64,000 nt of DNA from Petrosia ficiformis (taxonomy: Eukaryota; Porifera; Demospongiae; Haplosclerida; Petrosiidae): the NCBI GenBank assembly GCA_947044365.1, contig OX345645.1, positions 2,188,856 through 2,252,855 on the forward strand, given 5' to 3'. The notes under the pieces were generated by a model. It did no database searches. It worked only from the letters and a program-made list of their open reading frames with translations, and was not told where the DNA came from. Positions 21,244 through 35,100 of the stretch are shown here, piece by piece; position 1 is the stretch's first letter, and each line of letters starts with the position of its first letter. The translations under genes were made by a program, and so were the position numbers.

Positions 21244-24200
21244 ATGGTAAGAAGTTTCCTCCTTTCAATCAGTTATTAATAATTAACATTTTCTCTAGTC
21301 TAGATTACTCAGTACATCATCTCGAATTCATAGACTTCTTTCAACAACAGCATCAGTAAATGAAGTGGCATCATTCAAAAACCCTGTATGTTATTTGTAT
21401 GTATATAAAGTTATTCTCAAAACTATTAGCTCAGTATTTGCATCTAATTTATCAGTTAGATTTACAGGCTGATTATGTGAACCAAATCTATTGTGTCCCA
21501 CAGTCTGAGATTAAGTCTTATTTCCCTCAAGGGTTTCCAAGAAGGCTGTATGATCAGGTATAAATACTGATTTATCTACTCTAATTTCAAGCTTCGTTTT
21601 AAAGCAGATGTGTACCCTGAAGGTCTAAATACAATCTCCTAATTATTGCAAATAGTCTTCCGCTAACTTTGAATAGACGTTGTTCTAACACAGCAGTTCC
21701 TAAAGTTTAAGTTCCTAAAGTTGAAGTTTTACGTTTCTTGATCATTTTAAAATTTATTTAATATTCTTAGTCAGCCTAAAATTCAATTTCCGCTGGAAAT
21801 TTGGGAGACCATTTGTGCAAAAGCAATCATCAATAAATCTTCTTTCTTTTGTTCCAGTAACTCTCCATTTCTGGCATAAGAATTACACCAAAAGTTAAAA
21901 ATAATAGTGAAAAGCAGTTTTGTATTTTGACATTTATAACTGGCCTTTAAGTTGTATTGCAGTACGTTTAACTGGGTCATTGTTTAGTTCTTTATATTTA
22001 GTGTCATCATACTGTAAATATAAGCTATAGCCTTAATTTTGTAAGTTGTGTATCTGTTTTGTGTTATAGGGAGAGGTTGTTGGCCAAGTATGCTGGATCT
22101 TCAGGGATCCCAGCTGGAAAATGATAGAATGCTTAAAACAAGAAAATAATAGCAAGAAATTTTTACTATGTATCCACCTGCATTTAAATTTAATTATGAT
22201 TATTCATTACTGAACATTTTCCTAAATACTATGCTTGACAGATGGTCCTGATAAATGTGGAAAAACAGTTTCAATGTTACAGGTTATCCATCATTGTCTC
22301 AATGCCGGATGGATTGTTGTTCATATACCAAGTGGTATGTAATTTCTTTACATGTCAGACTCTGATTGTACCATTTTAATATACTCTTCAGTATCAGGCC
22401 TTCATTTAGAAAGTTTGTTAGGGGCAAAAGTTTAATTTCAAAGACTATGGTGAATGGCCCCATTAAATCATCATCAATTATTCTAGATAGTCAACTTTTT
22501 TTAGTGATTGGTTATAGTAGGAGCCCATAATGACGTTGACCAGAAAGCGACTCTCACGCTTTCTGGTCAACGTCATTATGGGCTCCTGGTTATAGTAGTC
22601 AATGTTTTTATGAGAAACTGCCAAGAAAAGCTGTCATCATGCATAGTAAACTACAATGTTACTATAATAGTGAATGAGAAACATTGTTGTCGATAGTAGA
22701 GTATTATTATAATTATATAATTTATATTCATTATATCACCTAAGATCAGAATGAAAGAAGTACACAACTACTGTAATAGTTGTGTGTATAAACTAGCATA
22801 ATCATAATGTGTATGTTTAATTTCAGTATTTTGGTGGGTTCATCCCAAATCCGAAGTTAAACCTTCAAAGCAACCTGGCATGTATGATTTACCGAATGAA
22901 ACCTGCATGTGGTTGCAGTATTTTCGAACAATGAATGGGAAAGAATTGGGAAAAGTAAGAGCATGCATTTTGCTTTATCTATTGTAATAACATGCAATGA
23001 TATTAGATTAAGTTAGGTCAGGATTATTCCTGGACAATGAAAGAACATTCAAGTAAAGATGATGAACTATTGAAAGTTATTGAGCAGGTAATTGTATATT
23101 ATTTGTGTAGCTAAATGGTACTATCTTTGTTTTTTTTAAGGGTATTATGAAGCCAAATATTGCCTCTGGTGTGTTCCGCACAGTTTTAAATGAAGTTTCA
23201 CAACTGAAGAGGTCTGTAATTTAGAAAATGTAACCATAATAGTCTGTGATAATCCTCACCCAGTGAACACTGCAAAAATTAAATTGCTAAAATAACCATT
23301 TTATTGGTTAGTAGAATAGTATAAATTTCAATGTAATTTGTCATACAGGTTGTTGTGGCTACATGCATGATGTCACAAACGTTATGAGCAGCACACAAAA
23401 ATGTACACTAGAATAAATTTTTTGCAGGTTTCCAAACCTTTTTTGTTAGCCAAAACTGTCAGATACAATCACTTTTAAGTGGTGAATTAAGTAAATTCTT
23501 GGTAGGGAATATGAGTAGACAGCACCCTGAAATTATACTGCTTCAACTAATTGATAGCTATGAGATTAGCGTGTGTGAATCCATAACAATGCAACCAATA
23601 GAATAGCAATTTTGTTTGCAGTGAAGGGTATTGTAATCATTTTGTTTGTCTGTCTGTGTATTAGCAAATTTTCTGGAAAAGTAAAAAAACATTGGTCATT
23701 TAAATGAGCTGGTGGACATGAAACGAGGAAGATAATTAATGAGACGCTTTTTCTAAAACCATTCTATTATAACTTTATGACACAATTATTGTTTCCCAAC
23801 TTCTGGTGACAAATGGACACATCAAAACATAACTGATCCTGTTTCAATGCTATTACAAGCAAAGCTGTACTTCGAACCAAGTGGAATTGAGGTAGTGGTC
23901 GCTATAACATCAAGCACTGGCTCCAAAGCACGACAGTCATTTTCTAGTTCACCTACATATTTCATGTCATGTCTTGTGCATGTGATTCAAGCATGTTTAA
24001 TTTTCTACATATTGAGGTTCCTGGTTCTTTTTTTTTTTTTGCACAATGTTATTATACTCTTTGAGGAAAGGTTCTTTGTACTAAGATGTAAGACATAAGG
24101 TTATAATTATAATTATATTAGATGAAGATATGCGTCAAAGAGAAGACATGGTCCAACAGATAACATGAATAATGTTTACAATTATAATTATGATTGTGTA

Positions 24201-25575
24201 AAAATAATTATTTTTGTTTTATAGCCATAAAGTGCTGTTAGCTGTAGATGATTTCAATGGATGTTTTAGTCAAAAGTCACTCTTGATAAATGGCAAAGAA
24301 TGGGTAGGTTATTGATGTATGTATTGTTTTAGTACAACAGTAGTGACCATGTTTAGTTCACCTGTGAATTTTAAATTTAGGGATCTAAAACTTGCACTGC
24401 CTTACTAGTTATATTTATATTCTGGGTTGAGTTTTTGCTAAAAGATTTATTACGAAGTGTTTCAGCCTATTGGGCCCAGTGTCTGGTTATAGATAGACAA
24501 TACAAGTATATATCTAGTATGATGTGTTTTATTATGGATTTTATTTATTCTAGATTAAAGCTAATCAAATTAGTTTTGTTAATCACTTGTTGTCTTATAT
24601 TGGTCAAAAAAAGGTATGGTTTCTATCTGCAAGGTATTCCAAACTGTTTTTTGTGACTTGAAAACAGTTCACAGGACACGTGATTACTGCTTTATCTAAA
24701 AGACTCTTACGGTATCAGAATGTTGGAAGCTATGATTATAAGGAGCTGCTAGGACCTGAGGTGTTGTGAATAACTGACGATTTGAAATCTCTTCTTTAAG
24801 TCTTTTTATTAGGGAATGGATTTTTCCAAGGATTATGAAGTTCTTGAAGTTCCAGAATTTACTAAATCTGAAATGAAACGATGTCTGGAGTATTATGCTA
24901 CCCAGAAATGGTTTACGAAAGGTAATGAGTAATAAAATAATATACATTAGTTTGCAGTAATTAATGTAATTTGTCACTTGTGTATTCTACAGTGGTGTAT
25001 CTAAAAGCAGGCCCGGCCCACAAGGGCATGGGTCTAGAATTTCGGTTGATGCTTCATTTAAGCTCACGAAATATAATTAGAGTATATATGGTACTATATT
25101 TAGTTAGTATACTTCTATCGTAGGGCTAGGGCTCTTATCGTAGGGGTGGGGTTTTTCTGTTATAGTATGTAGTATAGTACCATATATGTTCTAATTATTT
25201 CGTGAGCTTAAATGAAGCACTAGCCAGAATTTCTGACAACCCCACTATTATAATGCGATTGCTAAAAGAGAATTAACTTATTGAACATGTAAAAAAGAAA
25301 CCTAGAATACAAAGTGGTTCGTTCCAAGTGACTGATGATGGTGACACATTAATGCTACAATTGACTCCTTAATTTTTGGGTCTGTATTTCCAATCCTCAG
25401 TGATTTTCTGGCACTAAACAGAATACATGTATTTTGCTATATACTTGGAAAAGTATACTAGTTTATTATTACCATTCTTTTGTTTATAGGATTGAATGAA
25501 ACTAACATCAATGAGCTGTGGTATCTAACTAATGGAAATCCTGGTGAATTGGACAGACTATGTAGATCTTTGTAG
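21244..25575 (+). CDS. DAP3: Mitochondrial small ribosomal subunit protein mS29 / DAP3 (13 exons)
   Basis: Exons 21244-21246 (ATG only), 21299-21385, 21468-21557, 22070-22169, 22242-22334, 22827-22954, 23013-23087, 23141-23211, 24225-24303, 24554-24613, 24668-24760, 24813-24921, 25490-25575; 1074 nt, 357 aa. GTP-binding component of the mitoribosomal small subunit, also described as a pro-apoptotic factor. The N-terminus MSRLLSTSSRIHRLLSTT is Arg/Ser-rich without acidic residues, as in a mitochondrial presequence. Walker A at about residues 95-102 is GPDKCGKT; the Walker B-like strand is LLAVDDFN. The block after YDQ, the GHVITALSKR segment and the C-terminal NGNPGELDRLC align with animal DAP3 (SNANPSLLERHC). 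The start codon exon is inferred because ATG|GTAAGA joins in phase to the presequence exon. Confidence 0.92.
22510..22597. mobile_element. Perfect 31-bp hairpin insertion with target duplication
   Basis: Arms 22519-22549 and 22557-22587 are exact reverse complements (31 bp) around a 7-base loop. The same GGTTATAGTA sequence sits at both ends (22510-22519 and 22588-22597), a 9-10 bp direct duplication. It lies in a DAP3 intron. The structure implies recent insertion, since the arms have no mismatch. Confidence 0.9.
25044..25225. mobile_element. Foldback hAT-like MITE with 8-bp target duplication
   Basis: 182-bp element whose first and last roughly 60 bases are imperfect inverted repeats (ends GGTTGATGCTTCATTTAAGC and its near inverse). 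It is flanked by AGAATTTC on both sides (25036-25043 and 25226-25233). Located in the last DAP3 intron. Confidence 0.88.
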
Positions 25576-26106
25576 TCTATTGAACTGTAGCTATATTGTT
25601 TTGAATTTATAGATCACATTTGTAAATTAATGAAGGACATATCAACAACCACTATTAAAGTTTGCATTATCGAACTTGCATTTTGAAAGTACGATTAATA
25701 GGCTACATGGGATAGAAGGATTAGATTTTGGACGTATCCTTTTAAAGTCAGTTGACAGAAGTAACAAGTGCCAAACATGTTTAAAAATCATTTATACAGT
25801 CACTAAAAATTGCAACACTTGCCACCTCTATATATGAAAATTAATTTTAGTTTATAAGACATTCTGCTAGTCATATTTGTAGTAGACTCCATCAAATTGT
25901 TTGCTGTTCGAAAATGATAGATTTTCAATACTAGCACGACTTTAGTTATCCTTCTTGGCAAATTTCATTAATGGTTTTGCATTGGAAGTCGTTCCGTGAA
26001 ATTTCAGCCAAGACAAACCTCCTGTATTCTACTATGCACATTTACAAAAATTATAACAATACGGCGCAAGGCGGCCCGGTTCAGCCTCTTGGATGTTGAA
26101 GACAGA
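25576..26106. other. Intergenic spacer DAP3 / laminin-like gene
   Basis: 531 bases holding the DAP3 3' UTR and the laminin-like gene's promoter and leader. No open frame of note. A GC-rich patch GGCGCAAGGCGGCCCGG at about 26064-26080 precedes the start codon. No poly(A) or promoter consensus is convincing. Confidence 0.4.
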
Positions 26107-29100
26107 ATGGATTCCTTACTTCTGTCGTGTTTGATTTTGTGGATAACTGGATATTCAAAGGGATTTATTTATGACACTCCAACCTATCCTCTTGATTTAA
26201 GAGAGTTAGTGATAGAAGCTAATGGAACCTGCTCAATGGGCGAAATATGTCGTTTTGCCGGTCAATTGGAGTGTGAGGAATGTACTGTAGATAAGTTCAT
26301 CCCAGAGTTTGCAATAGATGGTGATAGTTCAACTACATGGAGTTCTTTCCCTGTAAGTCAGCTACTTGAAGGAGATAGTCCAAGTCTCACTCTTTATTTG
26401 GGAAGGGTAAGCAGATGTTTCATACGTCAATTTTGCTTTCATTTCTTGCTTGTTATATCCCCACTAGGAATATAGTATCTTTGCCGTGGAAGTAGACTTT
26501 TACATACCTCCAGTCGTATGGACAATACAATACTCTGAGGATGATTCTACATTTTTACCATTGGTAGCAGTAGTTAATGATTCAGCATTATGTACTAACT
26601 TCACCGACTATCCAATCTGTACTGATACGCTATATGAGGTACATACATTTTGAATTACATTAAAAATACTATCAACTAATTCTATAGGTTGATATTTATG
26701 TGTTAGCACAAGCAAACTTTGAGGTTAGTTCGCTACTAATGTGTATACATAATTATGTATAATGTAATTTCAAGAATTTAATAGTGAATTAGTGATAATT
26801 ATCACAGCTGAAACACCTTTTTTAGCCTTATTATTGTTTTGGTGACATTTCAGCCACCAAATTATTGTTTTGATCACCAAAATACTGTTTTCGTGTCATG
26901 TCATTTAGGTTACCATATTAAGTGTTGTTTTGGTGAACAAAATATTGTTTTGGTCATTTTGGTCTCCAAAATGTTTATTGTTTTGGTCACCAAAACTGCC
27001 GTTTTCTTCACCAAAATATGAAATATAGCTTTAGTTCCATAAAATTTTCATTTTGGTCACCAAAATAATTAAAAACTATCAAACTATTTTGTTGACAAAA
27101 ATGAGAGTACTCTGAATATCACATCAACTATATCATTTCCTTCTTCCTCTGGGTCTGCTAGATAATGTTACATATATATCATATAGCTATTCTTTCTTCA
27201 TTAGACCGTTCCTCGACCTTCCTCTCTAAGGTTTATATTTATCACACCTAGTCCGCTACTTCAAGACCCACGAGAGATGGTATGTCAGCATTTATATTTG
27301 GATGTAGATCACACTATTATATGTTTTTAATAACTTAACTTATTTCACAAACCAATATAAATATACTTGATATGTTGTGTTTCATTGTATGCATATTTTA
27401 CTAATCATTTTCTAAATAGTTTTTTGAAGTTGCTGAAATAATAATCACTGTGATTTGTGAAGAAGCTCTTTTTTTGTTCAACAATCCTACCAATTGCTCC
27501 AGTGAGTTTTACTTATAAAACAGTAGATAATGTTTGAATGACTTGATCTGTTTTTTAGCCAATAATCGTATTTATCAAGCAACAATTACTGTTCCTGATG
27601 ACATCCTATTGCAAGGCACCTATGGACGATTGATTTGGCAAGAGTTTGCTACAATGTCAAAAATAGTTTGGTATTTAGATGATGTAATAGCTGGTAATGA
27701 TTTTCGTGATGACTTTGAGAGTGGAACCATTAAGTAAGCCAAATTTTGGAAATCCACTTGATGTTACTTCTAATTATTTGTGTTGAGTCACTACATAAGC
27801 AGGGGCATAGTTAGAGTAGTAAAACACTTTGCTGTCTAACTAATTATTCATAAAGGGTGTGGTCAATAATTACGTGTTTAAATTATAATAATAATGAATG
27901 ATGATGATGTATGCACTGTGAAGTTGAACTATAATGTCATTTAGTATATATACGAAATTGGAGCGTAGACAAGTTGGGCGGACACATGCCCTCCCAGGCC
28001 CGCCCTTGGCTATGCCACTGTACATAAGTGTAGGAAAGATGACAGGATGGGGGGATGGGGGGAGGGTGGGGACACCAAGTTAATATCTGCACAATCTTTC
28101 CCAATATTGGGGGGCTGGGGGTTACATGCTTCCTGGTTCCTACTCCTACAAACCACAATACAATAATGTCAATAAGTGAGAACATATACATCCTGATATA
28201 ACCCTATACACCTACTATATATAATTCTTCTAATACTAATACCATACCTATAAGTATAACATTATTTCATGATTCCTTATACTTATGAAGAAGTGACCGA
28301 ACAAACGAAGCTTTCAATCCTTAAAGACAATTGAACTGAACTAGTACTGTCAATCAATCACACTCTCTATTTTTGCAGTGAAACAAAATGGAATGTAACA
28401 GGAGGTAGAGTGCAACCAGCACCATGTGACGATCAGTCAGATCAGACACTTTTGTTTTCTAAAGAAGATACTTTGGGAATGATTAGAGGAGCAACGACAA
28501 TGCTTATACAAATATCTGAGTAAGTCATTGATATATAACTTATAACTATATAACTGGCTAAGCCATTGATATATAACTTATAACTATATAACTGGCTAAG
28601 TCATTGATATATAACTTATAACTATATAACTGGCTAAGTCATTGATATATAACTTATAACTATATAACTGGCTAAGTCATTGATATATAACTTATAACTA
28701 TATAACTGGCTAAGCCATTGATATATAACTTATAACTATATAACTGGCTAAGTCATTGATATATAACTTATAACTATATAACTGGGTAAGCCATTGATAT
28801 ATAACTTATAACTATATAACTGGCTAAGTCATTGATATATAACTTATAACTATATAACTGGCTAAGCCATTGATATATAACTTATAACTATATAACTGGG
28901 TAAGCCATTGATATATAACTTATAACTATATAACTGGCTAAGCCATTGATATATTACCCAGATGGTAAACAGACAAGTATTATAAATGTTTCGCAATATA
29001 ATTATCATAATTATAGCAACTCTTTATCCTGTTGCTATGTATGGGTTCAGTTCGAAGGAATTGGTCTTACCAGTTGACCTTGAATGAAGTTCTGACAGCA

Positions 29101-32100
29101 CATGCATAGCAGTTATGGTAATAGACTAGTAAACTACCAAGTAGTAGACATTTGTTTATGAAACACTCTTACCTCAACCTGGCTCCAGCAGCTCAAATGA
29201 TAAAGCATCTGACTAGCAATCAGAAGGTCCTGGTTCAAACCCCAGCTAGTCCAGATTTTTTCTGGACATGTGTCTCTCTCTTCATTTTCTCGTCATACAT
29301 ACCTAGTCATTTAAATACTTTAATTATAATTTGTTGTCTTTTATGGTTGTTTTTTTACAACCAAAAAGTGCTGTATTTTTAAAAAAAATTCATTATACGT
29401 TTACTATTGCATTTACACACACATACACACACACATACACTCATACACATGTACACGCCCACACACATACACAGGCAAATCAGTTTTGATCTTGGATTCT
29501 TGGACCCTTCATTTCAATGTACAGATTATCTTGAAATACCTCATGTTGAGTTAGTGTACTGTGATGAAGATCAGTGCCAATTGCTTGGATTTTTTACATT
29601 AGGAGGTAAATTTTGTCTCTTACGATAATTCTAATTATCCATTAATTTTGTTTTCTCATAGATTGTGGAGATTGTGTGAACAAACATTTATTACGTCTTC
29701 GTCTCTTGTCAATTTTTATTGAGTCTACTATCAATGAAATATCTCTTTTTTCAATACTTATCGTTAATAATGAAACAGATTTTCAGTTAATACTCCAAAA
29801 GCAAGACCTAGCACAGGTACATGTAGATTATTCTGTCAACTGAGTTTAATCAACAAATTTATATCTTTGTGATCATCAACTGATTCAATATGCAATAATG
29901 TAGATACCTATTGATCATAAACTGATTCAATATGCAATAATGTAGATACCTATTGATCATAAACTGATTCAATATGCAATAATGTAGATAACTATTGATC
30001 ATAAACTGATTTAATATGCAATAATGAAGATATCTATTGATCATCAACTGATTCAATATGCAATAATGTAGATACCTATTGATCATAAACTGATTCAATA
30101 TGCAATAATGTAGATAACTATTGATCATAAACTGATTCAATATGCAATAATGTAGATACCTATTGATCATCAACTGATTTAATATGCAATAATGAAGATA
30201 ACTATTGATTATCAACTGATTCAATATGCAATAATGAAGATAACTATTGATTATCAACTGATTCAATATGCAATAATGTAGATACCTATTGATCATCAAC
30301 TGATTCAATATGCTGTAATTTAGATACCTATTGATCATCAACTGATTTAATATGCAATAATGAAGATAACTATTGATTATCAACTGATTCAATATGCAAT
30401 AATGAAGATAACTATTGATTATCAACTGATTCAATATGCAATAATGTAGATAACTATTGATCATCAACTGATTCAATATGCTGTAATTTAGATAACTATT
30501 GATCATCAACTGATTCAATACAATGATACAAATTGTTGAACATACATCGTTGGATATTGACTCAGTTGCTAATTTATAATTATTATTGTATTCATCTTTG
30601 TGAGGAAATTGAGAAGTGTAATGCAGGTTTTCGTACAGGAGTTTTTTGTTAGGGAGGAGAAAGAATTGATCATAAGAACCACACTTTGGGGCTGGTTGTG
30701 CTCCCCGAGAAAATTTTTAATTTTAGACTCACTCAGATTGCTTCTGGTGACTTTTGGGGCCCCAGAAGGCTTGTAGCGGAAATGCTGTTACAGGTTGAAA
30801 TACGTTTGGCCTGAGATATAGGGGGAGGGGAAACTCAAGTTAGGGGAGGATATACCTACCTTCCCCCCCCCCCACTGTATGAAACCCTGTAATGCATGCC
30901 TGCATTAAGTGTAAGTTATGTATTGCATTTGTGCAGTTGTTGGCATTGTTTCCAGAAATGTAGTTTGGTATGTAGTATGTTATATCACATATAGATAATT
31001 AATACTATACTGTATATATTCAATGTTCTCTTTAGAGATATAGTACCCATTATCAGTTATAAAAATGTCCATCCTTTGACTTTTGGTATTCTTAACACAA
31101 TTGTTTGAAAGATAATTTGTTTTTACATGCTCATAAAACCTTTTTAAAAACATTTTGCAGCAATACTTAGTCACTTCTATGTACCCTCCATTGTAGAGCA
31201 CTGTATATATTCTATTATTCTCATAGGAGGAAGCTGAAGAATGGTTACTACAGTTGACAGCTCTTGAACGGTTATATGGCACTCCTTCAGAATATCCTGA
31301 CAATGTCGAACTTGTATGTGATAATATTGTTATACCATTGTAGTGTGTTAGTTATCTCAATGTATTACTTTATACCATTGTCTATTGTATTATTGTTATA
31401 CCATTGTCCATTGTATTACCAGTGTACCATTGTCTATTGTATTATTGTTATACTATTGTCCATTGTATTACCAGTGTACCATTGTCCATTGTATTATTGT
31501 TATACCATTGTCCATTGTATTACCAGTATACCACTGTCCGTTGTATTATTGTTATACCATTGTCCATTGTATTATTGTTATACCATTGTCCATTGTATTA
31601 CTAGTATACCATTGTCCATTGTATTACCAGTGTACCATTGTATTATATACTATTGTCCATTGTAGTATTGTTATATATACCATTCTCCATTGTATTATTG
31701 GTATACCAATGTCCATTGTATTATTTGTATAATATTGTCCATTGTATTGTTGTTATACCAATGCCCATTGTATTATTGTAATACCAATATCCATTGTATT
31801 ATTGGTATACCATAGATGTTCTATGGCCTCTGATTTTGTGTTTTCATGGTTACTAAATAATTGTCGAGACACTTTTTAATTAGCACATTTTTTGTACTGA
31901 CAACAATGATTAGTAAATTATTACATTCTTGTAGCCTTCATATATTGTTGATATTGAATACGGGTTTGCTGGATCTATTTTAGACAGGTTAGATATACTA
32001 TGTCAATTACTGGAGAATATTACAGAGGTTAGTTTGAAATCGTCCATCACAACTTTGATAAAATATCTTTTTGTTTAGTTTGATGAACTCAAGAACACAT

Positions 32101-35100
32101 CCATAAGGGTACTAGAAATAGTGAATGGTCTTAAAATGGAAGTGTCCATCGTGCTAACTCAGTTTAGTCAACTTCAGAACCAAACCAATAGTGAGTACAG
32201 TACTCTGAAACACCCATTTTATGCTATGCAGAAGAATTATTTCAGAACAGTTCCAGTTAGATGTGTAAACATTTTCGGTAGTAATTTGTACCTTGTCAAA
32301 AGGGACTACATCTGATAGGTAGTCTGAACCGACCTGGAACCATTCTTTGCAGTAGTTTAAACAGAAATGTCATCTTCCAAGAACCGTTGTGGATTCATTC
32401 TTTTGTGTAGTATAAATAAGCTGTTGTTAGTTGTTAATCAACATGATTACCATTGTGACTTGATATTTGAAAAGGGACCTTCTCCCGCTAAATAATTTTG
32501 GTCAAATTTTAGTTATAGTTATATCTAGCTTCTCATAATTTTAGTTAGTTATAGTTAATTAACTAGGCTTACTAAAGGGGTTTTAGTTTTAGTTAACTAA
32601 TTGCAAGTGCCCATTATTGCCCATTTTTCATTTTAGTTAGTTAAGTTATTCCTGCAGACTTGTAGTTTAGTCAACTAAAGTCACAATGCCTTACTAAAAG
32701 GGGTTTTAGTTATAGTTATAGTTAACTAAAACAACACTAAAATCACTATTATTGAAATGGTGGGCATTTTTTATTCAAGGAATGAGGTGCTTGAAGATAA
32801 TGTAATACCACAGATTGAAATTTTCGCTGTAAAGAATTTCTTTGGAGCTTCTATCCATGATTAATCATGAAGTTTAAATAATTATTTCACTGCTATAGTA
32901 CTGATGATAAGTTTTGTCTTCTATTATGTAGCATTTCGTACAAACCTGTCAATCCTGTTAAACCAGTTATTGGAACGTTTCAACGATATTTCCCAGGCAC
33001 TTACCGAAGGAAATGCTACTCTCCAAATTATCCAATCACGTCAGTATACAGATTTGACACAATTGATTATGCAGCTAACAGAACAGACTATAACAGCCAA
33101 CACAAATGCTTCTCAGTATGTTGAGCTTTTTCAAGTTCACACAGAACTTGCTAGGAATATCAGTGACAGTCTTTTGTTACATGAAACATACTTAAACCAA
33201 GTGATCAACACGTCCAATGATTTGATAAGGAATGCTACAAATGTTACAATGCTTATCACTAATGTTGATGATATTGTGAATGAAATAAAGGTAAACATAT
33301 TTGACCTCACCATGTAGCATAGTTGGAAGGGCAGAGTAAATGTTTTGTGTGTGTGATACATGTACTGTGTTTTCTGGAATACTATGAATATGTCACATTC
33401 ATCAAGCGAGCCACTTGTGGACTAATAAATATTAGAATTTATAAACGAAAGCCCATAATCTAAAACAGTGCTTCTTGGTACCTAGTAAAGAATACTTGTA
33501 AACAATAAATTTTTATAATCTACTCATAATTTTTTTACTTTTAATTTTAATGAATTGTTGGACCATGTACCATCACTGTTTTTGATAAGCCCAAAGAGCT
33601 TCTTATTTGGCACTGTGCAGTTCTCTTTTTGGAACAGATGATGCAGTTAATTATGATTACATTGTAACTAACAGCATTAACTCTTTGTTAATTGACTGAA
33701 GATGTATTCCCAATGGCGCACACACTAACCATTGTTGAGTCGATTTTGACCATGCTTCAAAACGTATCAAAAACCCTGTACCCCACAAAAATGTATAGTG
33801 TTGAAACTGTTGATCTTAGTACTTAAAATACTGTAATTTATTAACAATGATACAAAGTCTCATTTGTATCCAGCTGAGATTTCAACTCATGTCTTTGATT
33901 CCTGATCAGCTGCTTTTAACCACACAGCCAATTGTGCTTGATCAGTGGAGTAGAGCAAACTAAATTTTAGAATCACATTGAGTTGCAACTGAGCTTATTA
34001 TAAATTCATGAAAATTGCCATGCAAACACGCTGATAAGGATTCCTATGCATACACATAGTGCAGTTACCCAAATCAAATTCACTTGTTAGACGTTGTCTA
34101 TGTGTACATTGTGGTTTTCATGGTGATGAGCCTGTAGTAGCATGCAGATGTATTTAAAACTATGAAATTATAACAAGTTCAGTTACAACTCTACCCTGCT
34201 ACAATAGCAAATCACAAACTGCAATGAAATTATGTATTTCATTTATTGAATGGTTTAAAATACAATCTATGACATTTGGAAATACTCAAACTAGCTCAGT
34301 GAATGTTCATTCCTATAGATTCTCTTATCTATGGCAGAGGAAATCCGTCAAGTGATTTTGAACAATCTAAATAATGCTAGCATTTTATCTAACATGACTG
34401 AGCTGATACTGATCAGAGCTAATGAAATACAACAGGTTAAACTCATGTGTATGTAAATAATGTTATTGACTGAGCTGATACTGATCAGAGCTAATGAAAT
34501 ACAACAGGTTAAACTCATGTGTATGTAAATAATGTTATTGACTGAGCTGATACTGATCAGAGCTGATGAAATACAACAGGTTAAACTCATGTGTATGTAA
34601 ATAATGTTATTGACTGAGCTGATACTGATCAGAGCTAATGAAATACAACAGGTTAAACTCATGTGTATGTAAATAATGTTATTGACTGAGCTGATACTGA
34701 TCAGAGCTAATGAAATACAACAGGTTAAACTCATGTGTATGTAAATAATGTTATTGACTGAGCTGATACTGATCAGAGCTAATGAAATACAACAGGTTAA
34801 ACTCATGTGTATGTAAATAATGTTATTGACTGAGCTGATACTGATCAGAGCTGATGAAATACAACAGGTTAAACTCATATGTATGTAAATAATGTTATTG
34901 ACTGAGCTGATACTGATCAGAACTGATGAAATACAACAGGTTAAACTCATGTGTATGTAAATAATGTTATTGACTGAGCTGATACTGATCAGAGCTAATG
35001 AAATACAACAGGTTAAACTCATGTGTATGTAAATAATGTTATTTACTGAGCTGATACTGATCAGAGCTGATGAAATACAACAGGTTAAACTCATGTGTAT

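Noticed and set aside
29859..30518. 219-codon minus-strand open frame with repeated Ile/Asn/Tyr/Leu units
   Set aside because: Product of the 42-bp minisatellite in laminin intron 8.
30980..31303. 107-codon minus-strand open frame
   Set aside because: Antisense shadow of laminin exon 9 and its flanking intron; the plus-strand exon has consistent phase and splice sites.
31264..31732. Three overlapping Cys/Ile/Tyr-rich open frames
   Set aside because: Minisatellite in laminin intron 9; multiple open frames over one repeat is the artefact signature.
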